A DNA stretch of 64,000 nt from Tardiphaga robiniae (GTDB lineage Bacteria; Pseudomonadota; Alphaproteobacteria; Rhizobiales; Xanthobacteraceae), in assembly GCF_013359755.1 (NCBI RefSeq), contig NZ_JABMCJ010000091.1, forward strand, positions 62,001-126,000, read 5' to 3'. The notes beneath the pieces were generated by a model. The model did no database searches. It was given only the letters and a program-made list of their open reading frames with translations, and was not told the DNA's origin. The stretch's first letter is position 1. The number at the start of each line of letters is the position of its first letter. The translations under genes were made by a program, and so were the position numbers. Below are positions 17,052 through 25,721 of this stretch, in pieces.

Positions 17052-18454
17052 TGTGGGCTCCTCGCGTCGGAAAAGCCCTTCAACGCGGCCTTCAGATTGC
17101 TTTCTGCATCGATCAGGAAATTGGCCGAAATGACGACTGGTTCGCCGTCTGCGATTCCCTCGCGGATTTCGACATAGCCGCCGCCGCGACGGCCGAGTCC
17201 GACGCTGCGCGGTTCGAAGCGCCCCTGTCCTTTGTCGATGAACACCGATTGCCGGGTGCCGGTGTCGATCACAGCGCTCTCGGGGACGGACACGACCGGA
17301 TCCGCACCTCCGGTCTCGATCGAAGCGTCGATATACATGTCCGGTAGCAGAGCGAGATCGGCGTTTGTGAGTTCGATACGGACGCGTGTCGTCCGGGTCT
17401 CGCGATTGACCTGCGGGTAGATCACGTTGATCTTGCCGGCAAACGGCCTGCCGGAGAGGCTACGCGTCCGGACGTTCACCGGCTGTCCGACGGCGATGGC
17501 TCCAAGATCGCGCTCCGCGACATCGACCATCGCCCAGACCAGCGACGTGTCGGCGATACGAAAGAGGATGTCGCCGGGTTGCGCCCGCATCCCTTCGATG
17601 GCGTTGCGCTCGAGAACGATGCCGTCCCGCGGTGCGGCCCAGGCGATGGAGATCGGGACGATGCGGCTCTTCTCGATCTCGGCAATCACCGTGTCCGGAA
17701 CGTCGAGATTCATGATCCGTTGACGCGACCCACGCCCATACAGTCCATCGCCGCCCGTCGTCTTCGACGTGATGGTGGCGACGTATTCCGCCGCAGCGGA
17801 CGAGATCGCGGGGCTGTAGATATCCATCAAGGGCTGCCCGCTGCGGACCTTCGTGCCGGTGGTGACATCGGCAACCTTCTGCACCCAGCTTTCCGCACGC
17901 ATCGAGATCACGGAGATGCGCCGCTCGTCGAGCTGGATCGTGCCGGGTGCGCGGATCGTCGTCCGGATCACGCGCTTGGCGGCTGGCTCGGACTTCACGC
18001 CTGTGCGCTGTATCTTGCCCGGAGAAAGCTTGACTGATCCATCGTCGGAATCGTCGCCGTCGAACACCGGGATGTAATCCATCCCCATGGAGTCCTTCTT
18101 CGGTGTCAGCGACGTGTCCGGCAGGCCCATTGGATTGCGGTAATACTTGATCCTACGCTCTGTACTCACCAAGTTCGGACCCGGCATCGGCTCGGCTACG
18201 ATGTCCTCGAAGTTGATGTCAGCGTTTGCCGGAACGGCGCGGTAGTTGCGGCCGTCCGGCGTTTTCTTCGTCGTTGACGAGTATGCGGGCTTCCCGTCCG
18301 GATCCTGATAGTAGATCGGCGCGCCGGCTTCCTGCGCATCGGCGGGGGTGACTACGGCGAGGGCGTGCGTCAACGGTCGCTGCGCGATGATGAATCCGCC
18401 TCCGGCCGCCGCGATGAACGCGGCGGCCGTACCAGCTAAAACGGCGCGGTTCAT
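17048..18454 (-). CDS. cusB: CusB-type RND periplasmic adaptor with duplicated metal-binding segment
   Basis: Membrane-fusion protein of 468 residues linking the RND pump to an outer-membrane channel. An N-terminal hydrophobic anchor (residues about 5-25) is followed by two copies of a heavy-metal-binding HMBD-like segment. One is degenerate (APIYYQDPDGKPAYSS...DGRNYRAV) and one canonical (IKYYRNPMGLPDTSL...MGMDYIPVF, with Met residues). The barrel-sandwich and beta-barrel regions follow (SVISMRAESWVQKVADV, GQPLMDIYSPAI, GDILFRIADTSLVWAMVDV). It overlaps the upstream YtkA-like gene and downstream cusA by four bases each, so one coupled operon is likely. Confidence 0.88.
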   Translation of the reverse strand: MNRAVLAGTAAAFIAAAGGGFIIAQRPLTHALAVVTPADAQEAGAPIYYQDPDGKPAYSSTTKKTPDGRNYRAVPANADINFEDIVAEPMPGPNLVSTERRIKYYRNPMGLPDTSLTPKKDSMGMDYIPVFDGDDSDDGSVKLSPGKIQRTGVKSEPAAKRVIRTTIRAPGTIQLDERRISVISMRAESWVQKVADVTTGTKVRSGQPLMDIYSPAISSAAAEYVATITSKTTGGDGLYGRGSRQRIMNLDVPDTVIAEIEKSRIVPISIAWAAPRDGIVLERNAIEGMRAQPGDILFRIADTSLVWAMVDVAERDLGAIAVGQPVNVRTRSLSGRPFAGKINVIYPQVNRETRTTRVRIELTNADLALLPDMYIDASIETGGADPVVSVPESAVIDTGTRQSVFIDKGQGRFEPRSVGLGRRGGGYVEIREGIADGEPVVISANFLIDAESNLKAALKGFSDARSPQ

Positions 18455-18858
18455 TTCTGCGCCGTGATGACGAGCTTGTTCTCGACGGAGCCTGTTTCTC
18501 CCTGCACCTTGGCGCCCAGAGAAAGCTGCCAGCGACCGGCCATTCCGAAAGTGGCCTTGAACTTGTACGTGCCGGGCTCGGCCCCCGATACTGGCGTGAC
18601 CTTGGTGGCCATCTCCTGCATGCCGTCAGGAGCCATGTCGAGACGGGTTGCAAAAATGACGGCGTCCGGCACGGGCTTGCCGGTCTTGGTGTTCATCAAG
18701 CGGACGGTGATGATCTTGTCGGGGCCGGCCTGAACGGACTGATCGACGAGCTCGAACGTGTAGTCCTTGATGTCAGCCAGTGCAGCCGTGCTTGCGCTGC
18801 CCAAAGCGACAGCGAGCAACGCAGCCCGGAAGGCGCGCGGGGAGTTAGACGTTTTCAT
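18451..18858 (-). CDS. YtkA/FixH-like secreted protein in the Cus operon
   Basis: A 135-residue exported protein with a signal peptide (MKTSNSPRAFRAALLAVALG...AALADIKDY) and a single Ig-like YtkA/FixH-type domain (TVRLMNTKTGKPVPDAVIFATRLDM, then GTYKFKATFGMAGRWQLSLGAKV). Such proteins often accompany copper or silver RND pumps and may deliver or buffer metal in the periplasm. Its DMAPDGMQEMATKV stretch holds several Met residues. Its stop overlaps the cusB start. The role in transport is inferred from context. Confidence 0.75.
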   Translation of the reverse strand: MKTSNSPRAFRAALLAVALGSASTAALADIKDYTFELVDQSVQAGPDKIITVRLMNTKTGKPVPDAVIFATRLDMAPDGMQEMATKVTPVSGAEPGTYKFKATFGMAGRWQLSLGAKVQGETGSVENKLVITAQK

Positions 18859-18952
18859 GGTTTGGTATCCTCGATTGAATCTGATGTGCCGCGAACGGCA
18901 TGCGTCATCCGCGCGCCTGGAGGCACACGGCAGCGACGGCGCTCAGCGCCGC

Positions 18953-19306
18953 TCAGATCGAAGTGCGAGGAGGGTGTTCCGGAGGGGGACGGTTGACGCC
19001 ATCGGTCAGCGCGTCATTTAGCACCGAGTGGTAGGTTCGGACGGCGTGGCGAACCGTCATGGGTGGCGCCAGGGAAGGCCCCGCCTGGGCGGTCTTCAAC
19101 GCGCAAATCGCGAGAAGTGGACAGTCCTGGCAATCCTTACTCTTCTGTTCGGATGGGCAGCAGGGCATGTCTCCAGACATCGCCGACATGTCGGTCATCG
19201 TGGCCGACGGCCCGTTGGCAGCCGCCGGAGTCACCATTGGCGCCACCGACAGGCCGATGGTCACGAAGATCGCCAGAAAGAGTTTCAGGAGCCGACGAAG
19301 ATCCAT
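18953..19306 (-). CDS. Small Cys-rich secreted protein, first gene of the Cus operon
   Basis: A 117-residue protein starting at ATG 19306 (MDLRRLLKLFLAIFVTIGLS), with a signal or anchor helix ending near AAA-NG. A Met/Cys-rich segment follows: MTDMSAMSGDMPCCPSEQ, then DCQDCPLLAICALK, i.e. a CC-x8-C-x2-C-x5-C arrangement suited to binding a soft metal. The C-terminus is unordered. Similar short proteins precede copper/silver efflux genes in rhizobia (recalled). It is 94 bases upstream of the YtkA-like gene, on the same strand. No enzymatic function can be assigned. Confidence 0.65.
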   Translation of the reverse strand: MDLRRLLKLFLAIFVTIGLSVAPMVTPAAANGPSATMTDMSAMSGDMPCCPSEQKSKDCQDCPLLAICALKTAQAGPSLAPPMTVRHAVRTYHSVLNDALTDGVNRPPPEHPPRTSI

Positions 19307-19363
19307 ATTTGACCATCTCACGGCCACCACAGCGTGGGAAGCCCGGACACATCACAAGTTCGC

Positions 19364-19379
19364 AATCCCTATGGGGATT
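19364..19379. promoter_or_regulatory. AATCCC-TATG-GGGATT palindrome upstream of the Cus operon
   Basis: Perfect 6-bp arms around a TATG centre, about 60 bases upstream of the first Cus-operon start and touching the dinB stop. The C-tract/AT/G-tract form resembles operators of CsoR/RcnR-type metal sensors. No regulator gene of that type is in the window, so the assignment is an inference. Confidence 0.4.
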
Positions 19380-20673
19380 ATGTCCTTGGCTTCTCCGGCC
19401 CGTCATAGGCAATGCCGCGGATCACCGCGGCACTGCCGAACTTCTTACGGAGATCGTCCATCGCGCGTTCGGCATGCGATGAGCGGCGGTCGAGCATGTT
19501 GTCGTCGCCGGCCTCGTTGCCGGGCTTGAGCGCGCTGACACCAGTGCCGATCAGGCGGAAGGCGGTGCCGTCGATTTCCTTTGCCAGCATCTCGCGGCTG
19601 ATATCGAAGATGCGCGCGGCCATCTGCGTCGGCGACTGGATCGACTGCGAGCGGGTGCGCTGGCGAAAATCCGCGGTCTTGAGTTTCAGTGTGACTGTGG
19701 TGCCGGACAATTCGCTGCTCTTGAGACGCGATGAAACCTTCTCCGACAGTCGCCACAGAATCTTTTCCAGCGTGGCGTAGTCGCGGATGTCCTCGTTGAA
19801 CGTCGTTTCGTTGGAAATCGTTTTGGCGCCGCGATCGGCGACGACAAGGCGATCGTCGATGCCGCGGGCGAGGCGCCACAGCCTGCGGCCTTCGCCGCCG
19901 AACTGTTTCATCAGGTCGGTCTCATCGGCGCGCTGTAGATCGCTGATCTTGCGAAAGCCGCGCTGCGAGAGTTTCTCCGCGGTCGCCGGGCCGACGCCGT
20001 AGATGAAGCTGACGGGCCGATCCGCGAGCATGGCCACAGCGTCTTCCTGATCGAGCGTGGCGAAGCCGCGGGGCTTGTCGAGATCGCTGGCAATCTTGGC
20101 GAGGAATTTGTTCACCGACAGACCGACCGAGACCGTGATGCCGACAGTGCGCTCGATATCGGCAGCGAATTTCGCCAGCACCTTGGCCGGGATCATGCCG
20201 TGGACGCGCTGCGTGCCTGAGAGATCGAGAAAGGCTTCGTCGATCGACAATGGTTCGACCAGCGGCGTCAGCGCTTGCATGGCATGGCGCACCTCGCGGC
20301 CGACGCGGACATATTTCGCCATGTCGGGCCGCACCACGACGGCGTCGGGACAGAGATCGAGCGCCTTGAACATCGGCATAGCCGAGCGCACGCCATAGGT
20401 GCGCGCGATGTAGCAGGCGGCGGACACCACGCCGCGCTTGCCGCCGCCGATGATCACGGGCCGATCGACGATGTCGGGATTGTCGCGCTTCTCGACGGTG
20501 GCGTAGAACGCATCGCAGTCGATATGCGCCAGCGTCAGCGACGGCAGCGCGTGGTGTCGCACCAGGCGCGGCGACCCGCATGACGTGCAGCGCTTGACGC
20601 GTGCATCCAGATCGACGAGGCAATCCCGGCAGAAGCAGCGCGGTCCGCTCAGCTCTGCCGGAGAGGAGCTCAC
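19378..20673 (-). CDS. dinB: DNA polymerase IV with N-terminal Cys4 motif
   Basis: Y-family translesion polymerase, 431 residues. Catalytic palm motifs are HIDCDAFYATVEKRDNP near residue 52 and SIDEAFLDLSGT near residue 145. The YIARTYGVRSAMPMFKAL finger region and the helix-hairpin-helix GVGPATAEKLSQRG are also present, with the little-finger domain after residue 290. Unlike E. coli DinB, it begins with an about 45-residue extension carrying CFCRDC and CTSCG, a probable zinc ribbon also seen in rhizobial DinB proteins. The GTG start overlaps the stop of the DUF3572 gene. I see no canonical C-terminal clamp-binding peptide with confidence. Confidence 0.92.
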   Translation of the reverse strand: MSSSPAELSGPRCFCRDCLVDLDARVKRCTSCGSPRLVRHHALPSLTLAHIDCDAFYATVEKRDNPDIVDRPVIIGGGKRGVVSAACYIARTYGVRSAMPMFKALDLCPDAVVVRPDMAKYVRVGREVRHAMQALTPLVEPLSIDEAFLDLSGTQRVHGMIPAKVLAKFAADIERTVGITVSVGLSVNKFLAKIASDLDKPRGFATLDQEDAVAMLADRPVSFIYGVGPATAEKLSQRGFRKISDLQRADETDLMKQFGGEGRRLWRLARGIDDRLVVADRGAKTISNETTFNEDIRDYATLEKILWRLSEKVSSRLKSSELSGTTVTLKLKTADFRQRTRSQSIQSPTQMAARIFDISREMLAKEIDGTAFRLIGTGVSALKPGNEAGDDNMLDRRSSHAERAMDDLRKKFGSAAVIRGIAYDGPEKPRT

Positions 20674-20963
20674 GTAAAGTCCTGCCCGCGGGGATCGAGC
20701 GCCTGCCGCGCGGCGGCGATGGTGGTGGGATCCAGTTGCGACGACGCCGAAAACGCCTTCACGGTCTCGTCGTCGCGCAGCACGAAATCGAGCACGCTGA
20801 CGAGGAACTGTGGATCCTTTGCAGCCGAGCGGAGGGTCTCCGGACCGATTCCACTCTCGGACAGGAACAGGCCCAGCCGCTCAGGTTCCCCGGCAACGAA
20901 GGACAGCGCCTGAATCGCAACGATTTCAGCAACTTCGCTGGGGTGGCGCTGGGGTTTTTTCAT
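20670..20963 (-). CDS. DUF3572 family protein
   Basis: A 97-residue protein matching the DUF3572 pattern common in Rhizobiales: EVAEIVAIQALSFVAGEPERLGLFLSESGIGP, then PQFLVSVLDFVLRDDETVKAF. It is all-helical and soluble by appearance, with no known function. It is transcribed leftward just upstream of dinB and overlaps it (GTGA), a pairing conserved in alphaproteobacteria as far as I recall, which hints at a link with DNA repair. ATG at 20963 is preceded by a GTG codon. GGAAAGG lies upstream as a ribosome site. Confidence 0.75.
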   Translation of the reverse strand: MKKPQRHPSEVAEIVAIQALSFVAGEPERLGLFLSESGIGPETLRSAAKDPQFLVSVLDFVLRDDETVKAFSASSQLDPTTIAAARQALDPRGQDFT

Positions 20964-21185
20964 CACGCGTGTTTGCCTTTCCGTAACTTATCGTCTCTAT
21001 TTTAAGTCATCATGCCCGAGTCACCGGGGCGATTCCAGTTGCAGGGATACGCGCGGTACACGGGCACTTCGGCGGGGTGGCCGAAGTGAATTTGGAAGTT
21101 CGCTTCGAACATCACATTGGCCGGTGACGCAGGGCAATCATGCTCCGCGAAACAAGAACGCTCGGGTTCTGGATTGGAGGGCGGG

Positions 21186-21551
21186 ATGGCAAAAACCGTC
21201 CTGATCGTGGAGGACAACGAGCTCAACATGAAGCTCTTCCGTGACCTGCTGGAAGCCCATGGCTATCAGACTGTCGGCACGAGCAATGGTTATGAAGCGC
21301 TCGATCTTGTCCGCTCGCTCCGCCCCGATCTCATCCTCATGGATATTCAGCTACCGCAGGTCTCCGGTCTCGAAGTCACCGGCTGGATCAAGAAGGATCC
21401 TGCGATCAGCATGATCCCCGTCGTCGCCGTCACAGCCTTCGCCATGAAGGGCGACGAAGAACGTATCCGCGAAGGCGGCTGCGAAGCCTATTTGTCAAAG
21501 CCCATTTCGGTCGGAAAATTTATCGAAACCGTGCGTCGGTTCATCGGTTAG
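21186..21551 (+). CDS. divK: Cell-cycle response regulator DivK
   Basis: A single-domain receiver of 121 residues with the phospho-acceptor Asp53 ([13 protein letters not shown]), acidic pocket VEDNE near the N-terminus, the conserved Thr/Lys ([15 protein letters not shown]), and nothing after the receiver fold. In Caulobacter and rhizobia DivK~P relays polarity signals from PleC/DivJ to DivL-CckA and so controls CtrA. The ATG at 21186 has a strong GGAGGGCGGG site. The longer upstream frame is not conserved. It lies 10 bases before pleD, the usual divK-pleD operon. Confidence 0.93.
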   Translation: MAKTVLIVEDNELNMKLFRDLLEAHGYQTVGTSNGYEALDLVRSLRPDLILMDIQLPQVSGLEVTGWIKKDPAISMIPVVAVTAFAMKGDEERIREGGCEAYLSKPISVGKFIETVRRFIG

Positions 21552-21561
21552 GGAGTTCCCT

Positions 21562-22935
21562 ATGTCAGCGCGTATTCTTGTCGTCGATGACATCCCCGCC
21601 AACGTGAAGCTTCTGGAAGCCCGTCTCTCGGCGGAGTATTTCGACGTCATCACCGCGTCCAACGGCGCACAGGCGCTGGAAGTCTGCGCGCGTTCCGAAT
21701 GCGATCTGATCCTGCTCGACGTCATGATGCCCGACATGGATGGCTTCGAGGTCTGCCGTCGCCTGAAAGCCAATCCGAAGACGCATTTCATTCCGGTGGT
21801 CATGGTCACCGCGCTGGATTCGCCGTCGGATCGCGTGCGCGGCCTGGAAGCCGGCGCCGATGACTTCCTCACCAAGCCCGTCGCCGATGCCGTGCTGGTG
21901 GCGCGCGTGCGCTCGCTGACGCGTCTGAAGATGATGACCGACGAACTGCGCATGCGCGCCATCACCTCGCTGGAAATCGGCGTGCAGGCGCCTGAGCGCA
22001 GCGCCGTGTCTGATCTGGGTGTGGGTGGACGCATCCTGCTGGTCGACGATCGTCCGTCATCCTATGAGCGGCTGGCGCCCGTCCTGTCGGCCGAACACAC
22101 CGTCGATGTCGAACCCAATCCGACTGAGGCGCTGTTTCATGCCGCCGAGGGCAATTACGATCTGCTCATTGTCTCGCTGAGCCTCGAGAATTACGACGGA
22201 TTGCGGCTGTGCAGCCAGGCGCGTTCGCTGGAGCGCACGCGGCAGATTCCGATTCTCGCCATTGCCGATGCCGATAACAATCCGCGGCTGCTGCGCGGTC
22301 TCGAGATCGGCGTCAACGACTACCTGATGCGCCCGGTGGACAAGAACGAGCTGCTGGCCCGCGCCCGCACGCAGGTCCGCCGTCGCCGTTATACCGATCA
22401 TCTGCGCGACAACGTTCAGCACTCCATCGAAGCTGCGATCACCGACGGTCTGACCGGACTGCACAACCGCCGCTACATGGAAAGCCATCTGGAAACGCTG
22501 GCAGAGCAGGCGGCCACCCGCGGCAAGCCGCTGGCGCTGATGATGCTCGACATCGACTTCTTCAAGTCGATCAATGACAATCATGGCCATGATTGCGGTG
22601 ACGACGTGTTGCGCGAATTCGCCGTTCGCATTCGCAAGTCGATCCGCGGCATCGATCTGGCCTGTCGCTACGGCGGCGAGGAATTCGTCATCGTCATGCC
22701 CGAGACAGACATGCACGTCGCCAGCATGGTGGCCGAGCGTCTGCGCCGCTCGATCGCCGGCGAGCCGTTCTCCATCGACAAGGGCAACAAGCGCATCGAG
22801 GTCACGATCTCGATCGGGTTGTCGACGCTGGAGAAGAAAGGCGAGCCCGTCGCCGACGTGCTCAAGCGTGCCGACGTGGCGCTGTATCGCGCCAAGCACG
22901 ACGGTCGCAACCGCGTGGTTGCTGCGGCCGCTTAA
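21562..22935 (+). CDS. pleD: PleD response regulator / diguanylate cyclase
   Basis: A 457-residue REC-REC-GGDEF protein that makes c-di-GMP at a cell pole after phosphorylation. Receiver 1 has Asp53 (LILLDVMMPDMDGF). Receiver 2 (residues about 155-270) is a degenerate adaptor with Ser in place of the phospho-Asp (LLIVSLSLENYDG), as in Caulobacter PleD. The cyclase domain carries GGEEF at about 371-375, preceded by the product-inhibition site RGID (RxxD). It is co-transcribed with divK and should drive the motile-to-sessile and polar development switch. Confidence 0.93.
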   Translation: MSARILVVDDIPANVKLLEARLSAEYFDVITASNGAQALEVCARSECDLILLDVMMPDMDGFEVCRRLKANPKTHFIPVVMVTALDSPSDRVRGLEAGADDFLTKPVADAVLVARVRSLTRLKMMTDELRMRAITSLEIGVQAPERSAVSDLGVGGRILLVDDRPSSYERLAPVLSAEHTVDVEPNPTEALFHAAEGNYDLLIVSLSLENYDGLRLCSQARSLERTRQIPILAIADADNNPRLLRGLEIGVNDYLMRPVDKNELLARARTQVRRRRYTDHLRDNVQHSIEAAITDGLTGLHNRRYMESHLETLAEQAATRGKPLALMMLDIDFFKSINDNHGHDCGDDVLREFAVRIRKSIRGIDLACRYGGEEFVIVMPETDMHVASMVAERLRRSIAGEPFSIDKGNKRIEVTISIGLSTLEKKGEPVADVLKRADVALYRAKHDGRNRVVAAAA

Positions 22936-22942
22936 GTTACTA

Positions 22943-23716
22943 TCAGAGACGCGTTCGTGCTGACGGTTGCGACCATCGCGACGGCGGCGAGATGGGGCGC
23001 GATCCTGTATCGAAAGTCTGCGTGACCTGCCGGGCCGCACAATAAGCCGGGCGCGTCATGCGTGCGCGCAGATAGGCGTCGGCTTCTTTCGTCGGCAATT
23101 CCTTATCGATCACAAGTTTGTCGAGTGCGCAGGCGAGGGCATCCGCGCCCGGCTTGGTGCCGGTGGCGTCGCAGGTCCAGCCGCTCAGGAATACTGCTCT
23201 GGTATCGAAGCGCGAGCTGAAGGCAAGGCACTGTTTCCAGCGGCCATCGGTCTCGACGCGCGTTTCGACGGCATGGACAGGGCCGTAGCGCGTTTCCAGA
23301 TCGAAGTGCGTGGAGAGCGTCTGGAAGCGCATGTTGCGCAAAAGCTTTGTTTCGCGCGGTTCGAAAGTCGGTCGCGCCTGGAGGCCGCCCGGGGGCGGGA
23401 ATGCGATCGCCACGGTGAGATCGATCCCGCGATGATCCAGTGCCCCGTATTGCATGACCTCAACACGGCCAAGCAGTCCGCTGGTGATGATGTCGGAGCT
23501 GACGGGTAACCGTGTGAAGCTGCCGTCAGTGATCCTGAAAGCTGGCTTGTCCTGGACCACCTGGACGCGATTGCCCCAGAGCCAGATCACCCCGAAGGCG
23601 ATGAGCCCGAACACGACCATTCCGAAAAAATAGAATGCGTAGCGGACGAAGACGCCTGCCAGAGACACCGCAGACGTGAACTGGCCAGCCGTCGTGTCTG
23701 AATCGCGGAAAGACAA
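22943..23716 (-). CDS. Single-pass membrane protein of unknown function
   Basis: About 257 residues, convergent with pleD with only seven bases between the stops. One transmembrane helix near the N-terminus (FYFFGMVVFGLIAFGVIWLWG) is followed by a soluble, probably periplasmic domain with several Cys residues (KQCLAFS, GWTCDATG, ALACALDK, AYCAARQV). I do not recognise a family. No ATG fits. A TTG at 23716 with GGGAG upstream is my preferred start, and another TTG at 23734 is possible. The sequence is typical of the local codon use. Confidence 0.6.
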   Translation of the reverse strand: MSFRDSDTTAGQFTSAVSLAGVFVRYAFYFFGMVVFGLIAFGVIWLWGNRVQVVQDKPAFRITDGSFTRLPVSSDIITSGLLGRVEVMQYGALDHRGIDLTVAIAFPPPGGLQARPTFEPRETKLLRNMRFQTLSTHFDLETRYGPVHAVETRVETDGRWKQCLAFSSRFDTRAVFLSGWTCDATGTKPGADALACALDKLVIDKELPTKEADAYLRARMTRPAYCAARQVTQTFDTGSRPISPPSRWSQPSARTRL

Positions 23717-23883
23717 GGGATGCTCCCGATGCAAATCAATTGCGTCGAATGATACCGACTTGTCGCACGAAATGACGTGAATACCTTTTCACTCACAGGC
23801 TTCATGCCCGCCATAGTTGTGGCAGGGTAAACGTGGCGCTGCGCGGATCGCTAAAATTGAAACGATTGGGCCGGGCTTCCTAC

Positions 23884-23938
23884 TTAACCTCGCCCCGCCT
23901 AGCGAAGCTTCGCTTCGCCGGGAGCGAGGAGAGGTTAA
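23884..23938. repeat. Extragenic palindrome TTAACCTCGCCCCGCC
   Basis: Ends TTAACCTC and GAGGTTAA are inverted, with GCGAAGCTTCGC in the centre. It resembles the 4222 element (TTAACCTCTCCCCGC) and so belongs to the same repeat family. It sits directly behind the rpmG terminator. Confidence 0.7.
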
Positions 23939-23967
23939 AAGAAAACGGGACCCGAAAGGGCCCCGTT
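23936..23967 (-). terminator. rpmG intrinsic terminator
   Basis: On the minus strand an AACGGGG-CCC stem with a TTTC loop and GGG-CCCGTT is followed by TTTTCTTTT. It lies 30 bases past the L33 stop codon and fits a Rho-independent terminator. Confidence 0.75.
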
Positions 23968-23996
23968 CAAAATCCGTCAGCAGCTGTGTTCAGCGC

Positions 23997-24164
23997 TTAC
24001 TTGATCTTGGCTTCCCTGAATTCAACGTGCTTGCGCGCGACCGGGTCGTACTTCTTCTTGACCATCTTGTCGGTCATGGTGCGCGAATTCTTCTTGGCGG
24101 TGTAGTAGAAGCCGGTGTCCGCGGTGGAAACGAGCTTGACCTTGATGGTGACCGCTTTGGCCAT
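23997..24164 (-). CDS. rpmG: 50S ribosomal protein L33
   Basis: A 55-residue ribosomal protein that begins [19 protein letters not shown] and continues with [10 protein letters not shown] and [19 protein letters not shown], the standard proteobacterial L33 pattern. It lacks the CxxC zinc pair, so it is the zinc-independent form. The ATG at 24164 is chosen by family length. The longer open frame starts in the upstream leader. It is a single-gene unit with a strong terminator. Confidence 0.95.
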   Translation of the reverse strand: MAKAVTIKVKLVSTADTGFYYTAKKNSRTMTDKMVKKKYDPVARKHVEFREAKIK

Positions 24165-24290
24165 GGCAGAACCTCTGAATGTCGGGAATCGGGTGACAGC
24201 CAGAGAACTGGCCGTGTTGGGGCGCAACCTAGCCCCGAACGCCCCAAAGTCAAGGTTTTCCGGGGCGGTAAATCCGAGGATTTGCGGGTC

Positions 24291-25616
24291 TTAACCTGGA
24301 AAGAAGCGGTTTTTGGGCCGCGGTAGCCCCAAATTCTCACGGAGCGTCCGGCCTTCATACTCCGTGCGGAAAATCCCGCGCTTTTGGAGTTCCGGGATCA
24401 CCCTGTCGACGAAGTCGTTCAGCCCCTCCGGCAGGTAGGGGAACATGATGTTGAAGCCGTCCGAGGCTTCGGTTTCCAGCCACTCCTGCATCTGGTCGGC
24501 GATGGTCTGGGGCGTGCCCACGAAGGCCGAGCCGCCATAGCCGCCGAGGCGCTGGGCAAGCTGGCGCACGGTCAGGTTCTCGCGCCGGGCGAGGGAGATG
24601 ACGCGCTCGCGGCCGCTCTTGCTGGCATTGGTTTCGGGAATCTCGGGCAGCGGGCCGTCGGGATCGAAGACGGAGGCGTCGGTGCCGAGATTGATCGAGA
24701 GCGAGGCGATGGCGTTGGCGTAATGCACCTTGCTGTCGAGCAGTGCGCGTTTTTCCTTGGCTTCCTCGACACTGTCGCCCACCACCACGAAGGCGCCGGG
24801 TAGTATCTTGAGATGATCGCGATTGCGGCCGAGCTTCTCCATGCGGCCCTTGATGTCCGCATAGAGCTTCTGCGCATCGCCGATGGCGCCGCCGCCGGTG
24901 AACACTGCTTCTGCGGTTTCGGCGGCAAGCTGCTTACCGTCTTCGGATGCGCCGGCCTGCACGATCACCGGCCACCCCTGCACGGGCCGGGCGATATTCA
25001 GCGGGCCGCGGACCGAGAGATACGGGCCCTTGTGATCGAGCACATGCATCTTCTCGGGATCCATGAAGATGCCGGTCTCGACATTGCGGACGAAGGCATC
25101 ATCGGCAAAGGAATCCCACAGCCCGGTAACGACGTCGTAGAACTCGCGCGCACGCTTGTAGCGCTCGGCATGCTCCATGTGATCGTCCAGGCCAAAGTTC
25201 AGCGCGGCATCGGGGTTCGACGTGGTCACGATATTCCAGCCGGCGCGGCCGCCCGAGATGTGATCGAGCGACGCGAAGCGGCGGGCGACGTGATAGGGCG
25301 CGTCAAAGGTGGTGGAGCCGGTGGCGACGAGGCCGATATTCTCGGTGACGGCGGCCAGCGCTGACAGCAGCGTGAACGGCTCGAACGATGTCACCGTGTG
25401 GCTGCGCTTCAGCGCCTCGACCGGCATGTTCAGCACTGCGAGATGATCGGCCATGAAGAAGGCGTCGAACTTGCCGGCCTCGAGCTTGCGGATCATCTGT
25501 TTGAGGAAGGGAAAGTTGAAGTTGGCGTCAGGCTGAGCGCCGGGATAGCGCCATGCGCCGGTATGGATGCTGATCGGGCGCATGAAGGCCCCGAGCTTCA
25601 ACTGACGCTTCGCCAT
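24291..25616 (-). CDS. LLM-class FMN-dependent monooxygenase (NtaA/SnaA/DszA family)
   Basis: A 441-residue flavin-dependent oxidoreductase of the nitrilotriacetate monooxygenase component A group. These enzymes use FMNH2 from a separate reductase to oxidise sulfur or nitrogen compounds, with the substrate varying widely. Typical blocks are GAFMRPISIHTGAWRYPGA, FDAFFMADH, TGSTTFDAPYHVARRFASLDHISGGRAGWNIVTT and GWPVIVQAGASEDGKQLAA. The ATG at 25616 has AGGGAA upstream. The earlier in-frame start is weaker. No reductase lies next to it. The LysR gene 212 bases away on the same strand could control it. Confidence 0.85.
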   Translation of the reverse strand: MAKRQLKLGAFMRPISIHTGAWRYPGAQPDANFNFPFLKQMIRKLEAGKFDAFFMADHLAVLNMPVEALKRSHTVTSFEPFTLLSALAAVTENIGLVATGSTTFDAPYHVARRFASLDHISGGRAGWNIVTTSNPDAALNFGLDDHMEHAERYKRAREFYDVVTGLWDSFADDAFVRNVETGIFMDPEKMHVLDHKGPYLSVRGPLNIARPVQGWPVIVQAGASEDGKQLAAETAEAVFTGGGAIGDAQKLYADIKGRMEKLGRNRDHLKILPGAFVVVGDSVEEAKEKRALLDSKVHYANAIASLSINLGTDASVFDPDGPLPEIPETNASKSGRERVISLARRENLTVRQLAQRLGGYGGSAFVGTPQTIADQMQEWLETEASDGFNIMFPYLPEGLNDFVDRVIPELQKRGIFRTEYEGRTLRENLGLPRPKNRFFPG

Positions 25617-25721
25617 CTGGAATTCCCTGTGATGCTGGTCGGGAACAGATAGGGACGCCGACGCGCGCAGGTAGATGCTGCTCACGAGAAGATTATTGCG
25701 ATTTGTGGATTATATGCAGAA

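Noticed and set aside
14535-17177. Two long plus-strand frames opposite cusA
   Set aside because: CusA is intact on the minus strand. These frames are His/Arg/Asp-rich shadows.
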